Below, in pieces: positions 1 to 64,000 of a stretch of 64,000 nt of DNA; the first letter of the stretch is position 1; every line of letters begins with the position of its first letter. Made by a program: the position numbers and the translations under genes. This stretch comes from Palaemon carinicauda. Lineage: Eukaryota > Arthropoda > Malacostraca > Decapoda > Palaemonidae. Under the pieces are notes generated by a model. That model saw only the letters and a program-made list of their open reading frames with translations, was not told the origin of the DNA and searched no databases. Location: positions 17,710,351 through 17,774,350 of the forward strand of contig NC_090743.1 in NCBI RefSeq assembly GCF_036898095.1. The letters run 5' to 3'.

Positions 1-409
1 GAGTTTACATTTTTTAGCTTGTTTCTTGCATCAAGAAAAATATCTCTCCCACTGGAAAGGCAACCACTCCCTACAATACTCACAGAACATCTTTTGCCAC
101 GGCATAAGGGCAGAAGGGATGCAGATCTATGTCCACCAACTCATGAAGTTACCCCATGGGCAACCATCACGGCCAGGCAATCATCACATGACACTAGATG
201 TACCACTCATAATTAAGTACAATCATTACCGCATGGATAATGAAAGCATAAGTGATAATGATATAGAAAAATACCAAAAGCACCATAAGGGTAATCCAGT
301 GTCGATGTTGAAAGTCGTGACCATAGAAGAGGGAAGATCTCCTCTCGATACGATGACCAGAAGATAAATGACGTAAGCCATACAGCAGCGCACTTTTGTC
401 TTGTTACCT
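1..409. other. Unassigned left flank
   Basis: I recognise no host gene here. A plus-strand reading frame of 113 codons runs from 26 to 367, but it has no family motif I know. It lies just upstream of a non-LTR 3' region, so it is probably decayed transposon sequence or chance. Confidence 0.3.
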
Positions 410-1065
410 ACAATTATCTATCTTAGAGATTTTATTACAATTTACTACCGCTAGAGTTATTGGGTCCTTTGACTGGATCCCTCTCTCTGGTTACAGCTCA
501 AATAGTCTGGACTATTCTTTCTATCTTCTCCTCTGTCCTCATACACCTGACAACACTAAAATGACCAAAAAATTCTTCTTTGCTCCAGGAGTTAACTTCT
601 GTACTGTAATTGTTAAGGGGCTACTCTTTAGCTATGGTAAGCAGCTCTTCTAAGAGAAGGACATTCCCAAATCAAACCATTGTTCTCTGGTCTTGGGTAA
701 TGCCATAGCCTCAGTACCATGGCCTTCCACTGTCTTGGATTAGTGTTCTCTTGTTTGGGGGTACACTAGGGCATGCTGTTCTGTCTTGTTTCTCTTCCTA
801 TTAGTTTTGAAGTTTATATATTTTATATGTGAAGGACCTACAGTAATTTAATGTTGTTACTGTTTTTGAAATATTTTATTTTCATTATTTATTCTTCTCT
901 TGAAGTTTACTTATTTCCTTGTTTCCTTTCCTCGCTGGGCTATATTTTTCTGTTGGAGCCCTTGGGCTTAAAGCATCTGGCTTCTCCAACTATGGTTATA
1001 GCCTAGCTTCTAATAATAACAACAACAACAACAATAATAATAATAATAGCAATTTAAAAAAAAAA
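410..1065 (+). mobile_element. 3' end of a TAA-tailed non-LTR retrotransposon
   Basis: The sequence ends in a diagnostic 3' UTR (cctcgctgggctatattt, then ttggagcccttgggctta, then a gcttctaataataac tail). The same tail recurs at 18431-18620 (minus), 57421-57510 (minus), 57830-57930 (plus), 61980-62060 (minus) and 63280-63432 (plus). An imperfect TAA/AAC run follows at about 1010-1050, as expected for target-primed integration of elements with simple-repeat tails. This copy is 5'-truncated and has no RT domain. Confidence 0.75.
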
Positions 1066-3273
1066 TAACACTATACATTATTAATGAAATGTAGTTTAAT
1101 GAGAAAACAGACCACCTTTGGTTTGTTTATAAATCAAAGGGGAAAACCACACATGCATGAAGTGGGAAAGATCATAAGAAATATATGACAAATGAAACAC
1201 AAAAAGCAAATAACCAGTTTAGGGCCAAAGGGACACTTCAAAAGACCCTCAATACTATTTATAGCGTGCTACACAAGACAAATTGTTGGAAATAATGTCC
1301 AACAGGCATACACATAAAAAATTTAAGGTTACACATAAGCATGAAACAAAATAATTGATCTATATTTCTTTCATACAAAATGATTACAGATTAAGGAAAT
1401 AAAAGCTACTTTGGACAATTAATTTAAAATCCGACCCACAAAGTTTTCAGACATCGAAGGTCCTAATAAAAGGCAATAATATTACTCCTCCTAGATATAT
1501 GAATATTACTATGATTCAAGGAATTTGGGCCATATGGCTTGGCACTAGGACTTGGGAGGCAATTCTGTGTCACTGTATGGTTGCTAACCAAGCATACAAT
1601 TATGAATAAAAAAACCAGAGATTCAAGAAGACTTTTTTTTCAAGTAATGATTCTAAATCTATTCAAAAGATACAATTTCTGTACTGAGGCACATCAAAAG
1701 GTCAACTTTCACAGGAAGAAAGTCTTAATAAAAGGAAATATAAAATCCCACTACATAATCCATAAAAATTAGACCTAATAATTTATATCATTAGATTTGA
1801 ATCATATGACACAAATTCACTAATATGGGGCCACCACGATGAGTTAAACACAGCATGGAAGATAGTGGATCTAAAGCAAAAGTTACTAAAATTTACAATA
1901 TGTTTTTAAGGTGTAATGTTAACCAATGGATTGTTCAATGAGCATTTGTATACGAATTATACTGGGAGCATCCAATCCAGTAATAGAGATAATTAGTTAG
2001 ATCTTTTCACTCTTAATATATCATTACCAAAATTTAATAAATTCTCATTTTAAAAATTTATATCAGCAATTGCATGATAGATTATTTGACATTTTCTTCT
2101 CAAACATGGAAGGGAAATTACTTTTGATACAAAAACTTTAAAAACTGATTACTGTACACACAAAAAAGATACATTAAAAACAAATTTCCTACTGCATTCT
2201 TCCTTCATTACATTAATCTCTTTAACATCACTCACTCTTCTTTATCTAATAGTTCTGTCTTGTTTTCCTGATGAATAATAAGCATGAACAGTACAGAATA
2301 TCAATCAATTACCTCAGTCACACCACTGTTGCATGATGTAAATTATCTTTTTTTTAAATGTGTGCACTTCAATAAACAAGGAAATTATTTTTACAGACAT
2401 GCCAAAGAAGTATTGAAAGTATGGGCAATAAAATTGAAAGATGACCCTTAACTTTACACTTTGATTACATAAAATTATTCAAAACTATGACTGTACTCTT
2501 CATGAACACAATACTACACAAAATGCACCTGAACAGTTATGATGATCAGCCTAATATTGTTCATGTGAAGACATCCTGTATGACCATATTTGGTGTTTAA
2601 AATAACTACTAAAGCTGCGATGCTTATAGTAGTACTAGTCCTAAACTAAGCTAAAATACGTCTTTCATAGAATGAGTTACATTTGTTTTAAAAGACGGAG
2701 TTAAAGGAATTTTAAATGTTGATATAGTTGTACGCTGTGCTACTTCCAATCATTACACAATGTTATCTTTTTGCATGTGTAATTCAAATGCATGTAAGCC
2801 ACATGGGTTATTTAAAAAATTGTCCCAGATTTACAGTATATGAATGCACAATATCATCAAAATGTTGTAATGTACTACAATATCTTTCATAGAAAAGAAT
2901 ACATAAATGAAAACCTTCACTGACAATCTTATGTAATGTCAAGTTGATTAATGATCTCACCCGGATTAAAAGAGCAAATAAAAACATATTACAAATTTTG
3001 CCAGTTTTCACAATCTATACTAAGGAAAAGTATGTTTAAAAAGACAAGGTCAAACAAACACATTTCAATCCATAAAAAGCATAATGTCAATAACACATGA
3101 ATGGAACATTTTCTGATGTGACAAATGATGTTCTGTAGCATTCCTAACAGCACATTTCCAGTCTATCAAAGGAATTCCGGCATCACGATATTCAACGAAA
3201 AACTTATATCCCTGTATATGCATATACCTTCTTACAAACACAAAAAGATTACTTTTAAATATATAATCAATAA
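1066..3273. other. 3' flank or 3' UTR of the TFIIF-alpha gene; no other gene seen
   Basis: This AT-rich stretch lies directly downstream of the GTF2F1 stop codon on the minus strand, so part of it should be 3' UTR. I found no clean AATAAA on the minus strand close to the stop. ATTAAA variants occur (for example overlapping the stop region near 3284 and near 2033), but none can be chosen without transcript data. No RNA gene or coding exon was recognised. Confidence 0.4.
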
Positions 3274-61157
<57,884 letters not shown>

Positions 61158-61980
61158 TGCGGATAAGATAAACACAAGACCAGCGGCTGTCACTCAGTCA
61201 CCTTAAAATTTGCTGCAACTTGGACAAGACTAAGTATCTTCTTCTTCTAGCATGAGGACCTAAATACTAACGTTGTCGTTGACTCAGGAGTCGGGTTGTA
61301 GATTTTAATAGCGTATATGTGGATTTTACAGATGTGTGATTAAATTAAGACAGAAACAAGGAGTAGTTTTCAACTGGAACTTTTAGAAAATAAATATTTT
61401 GATAAAAGATTAAGAAATACAAACTACACAGAAAGGAAACGGAAACTTAAGAAGCCGTTAAAGAGGCATAAATCCTACGCAGTCTATAACTAATAAAAGT
61501 CACATAATAGGTTGCCAAAACTGATGATAGCAGGGTGTTATCGTATCTGATTTCAAGATAGAATGGGATAAAAGTAAAGATTGAGAATCTCATTACCGTA
61601 TTAATTCATTTAAGGCACAGATAATATAAGCTTTATAAAAATAATAAGCTTAGAAGCTTTGCACCTATCTACAAAGTGATAGAGTGCCCGCAAACTTATT
61701 TTGCGGAGTGGGCAATAAGGAACCAGGAACCATAATACCAGATATAATAACCTGAATTATATTGCAATATATTAATTAATTTTAGACTAAGTACAATTAA
61801 AAGCTATCATCATGATAGTAGGACTTACGAAGACAATATACATGTGCTACAGTAATACATTTTATTGGATCGCCATTCACAATATGCTTGGCCACGACTA
61901 CATTTTAACGGCACTTTCAACATGTTTGATAATGTTTGCAATATACCGGCTCTCCTTCCCGATGTGTTTGTTAATTATCT
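61158..61980. promoter_or_regulatory. GTF2F1: Likely 5' UTR and promoter side of GTF2F1, no motif assigned
   Basis: If the first exon is right, the transcription start lies just above 61157. I see no convincing TATA box; the sequence around 61180-61240 is less AT-rich than its surroundings. Nothing else is recognisable. Confidence 0.25.
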
Positions 61981-63128
61981 TTATTACTATTACTAACCAA
62001 GCTACAACCCTAGTTGAAAATGCAGAATAACTCAAGCCTAAGAGCTTAAACAGGGAAAGCATCAAAGTGAAGAAAGGAAATGGCAAATAAACTATACCTG
62101 AGTAATGAAAGAGTAAAAAAAATACTAGAAAATAAGTAACAATGTTAAAATAAATCTCATTTAAACTATGAAATATGATATAAGTCAATCTGTTCCAATA
62201 AAATCATTGACCAAAAGTTTGATCTGAAGTTTCATCGATTCAACCAGTAGATTAGGGAGATCATTCCACAATCTGGTCGCAGCTGAAATGAAACTTCTAG
62301 CATACGGTGTAATATTGTGGCTTATAATAGAGACGGTAAGACTTATTGAATTAACTGCATACCTAGTACTAAGAGGATGGTACAGTCTAGGAAGGTCTGA
62401 ATGCAAAGAATGGACGGAATTATGAAAATTCTTATCAACGTGCGCAACGAACTAATTGAACGACGGTGCTAGTGATTAGTATCCAAATCAGGGATAAGAA
62501 AATTAATAGACTGCAAGTTTCTATGTAACAAATTAAGAAGAGATTTAGCAGTTGAAGACCAGACAGGAGAACAATATTTGAAACAAGGTAGAATGAGACA
62601 GTTAAATATTTCTTCAAAATAGACTGATTATAAAAATCTTTAAAGATTTTTTCAATAAGTCAGTTTTTTGTGCAATTGAAGAAGTAACCGAAATGCGCTT
62701 CTCAAAGTAAATTTGCTGCCAACAGTCACACCTGAAATTTTAAATGATGTGTATATGGTTAAAGAGGAGCCACCATTCTTGACTTAATTACAATCACCCT
62801 TTTCGTTTTGTGAACATTCATCTTCACGCCCAATAATTTGTACTATTCACTAATTCTAGTTAGATCTCTATCAAGGGACTCAGCAATCACAGGTCTATGT
62901 TCTGGAGATGGAATGGAGGCAAAGAGAGTAGCATTATCTGCATATATGGAACGAGCTTGTTGACTAAGATCAACCTCATATATTGCGTATATACTGTAGT
63001 ATGGAAAGTAATGGGCCAAGAACACTTACCCTGAGGGGTACTAGATATTACATTCCTATAGTTACTATGGTGCGCATAAGCATCCATTCCCTGTAATTTA
63101 TAAGGACCTCATGACTAACACGGTCAAA
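61980..63128 (-). mobile_element. TAA-type LINE, decayed minus-strand copy
   Basis: The 3' end is at 61980-62060 (ACCAAGCTACAACCCTAGTT). The C-terminus (SFISAATRLWNDLPNLLVES) lies at 62230-62300 and RT fragments reach 63110 (YADNATLFASIPSPE, thus YADN; then TPQG). Many frameshifts. It is interrupted at about 63128 by a plus-strand LINE tail and resumes at 63433. Confidence 0.82.
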
Positions 63129-63369
63129 GACAGGCTGACATGAGTTTTGTTATTGTTTATATATGTCATATCTGTTTTTGACGTTGTTAATAGTTTATAT
63201 AGGACATATCTGTTTTGACACTGTTACTGTTTTTAGAATGATATATTGTTAATTTATTCTCATCATTTATTTATTTCCTTATTTCCTTTCCTCACTGGGC
63301 TATTTTTCCCTATTGGAGCCCTTGGGCTTATAGCATCCTGCTTTTCCAACTAGGGTTGTAGCTTGGTTA

Positions 63370-63432
<63 letters not shown>
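63129..63432 (+). mobile_element. LINE 3' end nested inside the minus-strand LINE
   Basis: CTGACATGAGTTTTGTTA through the shared GGAGCCCTTGGGCTTATAGC tail and a pure (TAA) run at 63371-63431. It lies between GGTCAAAGACAG and AAACCAAGGCTAATCATACG, which are contiguous in the uninterrupted copy at 19650-19685 (aside from a few lost bases). Confidence 0.82.
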
Positions 63433-63900
63433 CCAAGGCTAATCATACGAATTCTCTGACCACAATCAAGGGATTCCTGTTAAGATAAATAAGCAACATA
63501 CATATTATGAAATATTTGTGTCAACCAGCTAAACATTAGGAACGAAAATGTAAGGTTGTTAGAATTAAATGCATACCTTTCTCTGTGTAATGGATGGTAT
63601 ATGGGAAGATCTGCATGCAAAAGATGTTCATAATTATGAGAAATATTTTACAGCATACACAAAGAGCTAATTGAATGATTGAATCAGAGATTAATATCTA
63701 TATATTATAAGTCAATTATTAAAGAACAGCCAGAACATTTAATACATAACAGAAAAGATTAATTTGGACAATTATTCAGGTTTGACAGGACTCCAAAAAT
63801 CACGAAAGACTTTCTTGATACAGCAAATATTTGTGTAATTGAAGAGGAGACAGACCGGTTATGTTTTCACAAGCAAATCTCCATTTGAGGTTCACACATA
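63433..63900 (-). mobile_element. Remaining minus-strand LINE sequence and a further fragment
   Basis: 63433-63480 continues the interrupted copy (CTGACCACAATCAAGGGATT). From about 63540 a second diverged minus-strand fragment begins, matching 18785-19165 (AAAGATGTTCATAATTAT, GAGATTAATATCTA, GTGTAATTGAAGAGGAGACA). Confidence 0.7.
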
Positions 63901-64000
63901 CAATTATTTCTTGTCGTACAATTTTACTGTTTAAATAGGATAAATTTTTAGTAAAAGTTGAAAATTATCAGAATTTAGATAAACACAGTAGAAAACGTCA

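Overview
The window reads as nuclear DNA of an arthropod, most likely a decapod crustacean. It is AT-rich, has long (TA)n, (GA)n and (TAA)n microsatellites and carries no bacterial-style gene packing. Its retrotransposon mix (DIRS-like tyrosine-recombinase elements, TAA-tailed non-LTR elements, Penelope-like fold-backs) and its CCTAA/TTAGG-type short repeats fit that lineage. The species call is inference.

The only host gene I can support is a very large, intron-rich gene on the minus strand: the alpha subunit of general transcription factor TFIIF (RAP74, GTF2F1). I could place twelve coding exons between 61157 and 3274. Every intron is GT-AG, every reading-frame phase joins correctly, and the exons sum to 1497 nt (498 codons plus stop). 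In order the protein has the N-terminal RAP30-dimerisation region, a long acidic/lysine-rich middle, and the C-terminal winged helix. The gene is about 1.5 kb of coding sequence spread over about 58 kb, and almost everything else in the window is intron filled with mobile DNA.

Layout. 0-1.07 kb: flank with a non-LTR 3' end. 3.3-11.5 kb: last three coding exons, an RTE-like LINE, a piggyBac-like MITE and a Penelope-like inverted repeat with hammerhead-like motifs. 13.6-25.4 kb: the middle exons, a fold-back MITE, a TAA-tailed LINE and decayed DIRS remains. 25.6-27.2 kb: a TTAA-flanked DNA transposon with a small zinc-binding ORF. 27.3-33.9 kb: a nearly complete DIRS element (gag, RT-RNase H-methylase, tyrosine recombinase, ITRs and internal complementary region). 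34.19-34.32 kb: exon 3, squeezed between two DIRS elements. 34.5-56.5 kb: a second DIRS family split by a contig bounded by two assembly gaps; that contig carries a LINE, two Merlin-like transposons with 8-bp target duplications, Tigger/pogo remnants and an RT-deleted DIRS element. 56.9 kb: exon 2. 57.4-64 kb: LINE fragments (one nested in another), a fold-back, and the proposed first coding exon.

The most notable observations are: a Merlin-like element family defined by two copies, 8-bp target duplications and an empty-site paralogue; the TTAA element with an unassigned zinc-binding protein; hammerhead-like motifs in a Penelope-like palindrome; a single-base deletion in the YLDD motif of an otherwise well-kept DIRS polymerase; a 223-bp MITE made of TTAGG-like repeats; and signs that the contig between the two gaps may be misplaced.
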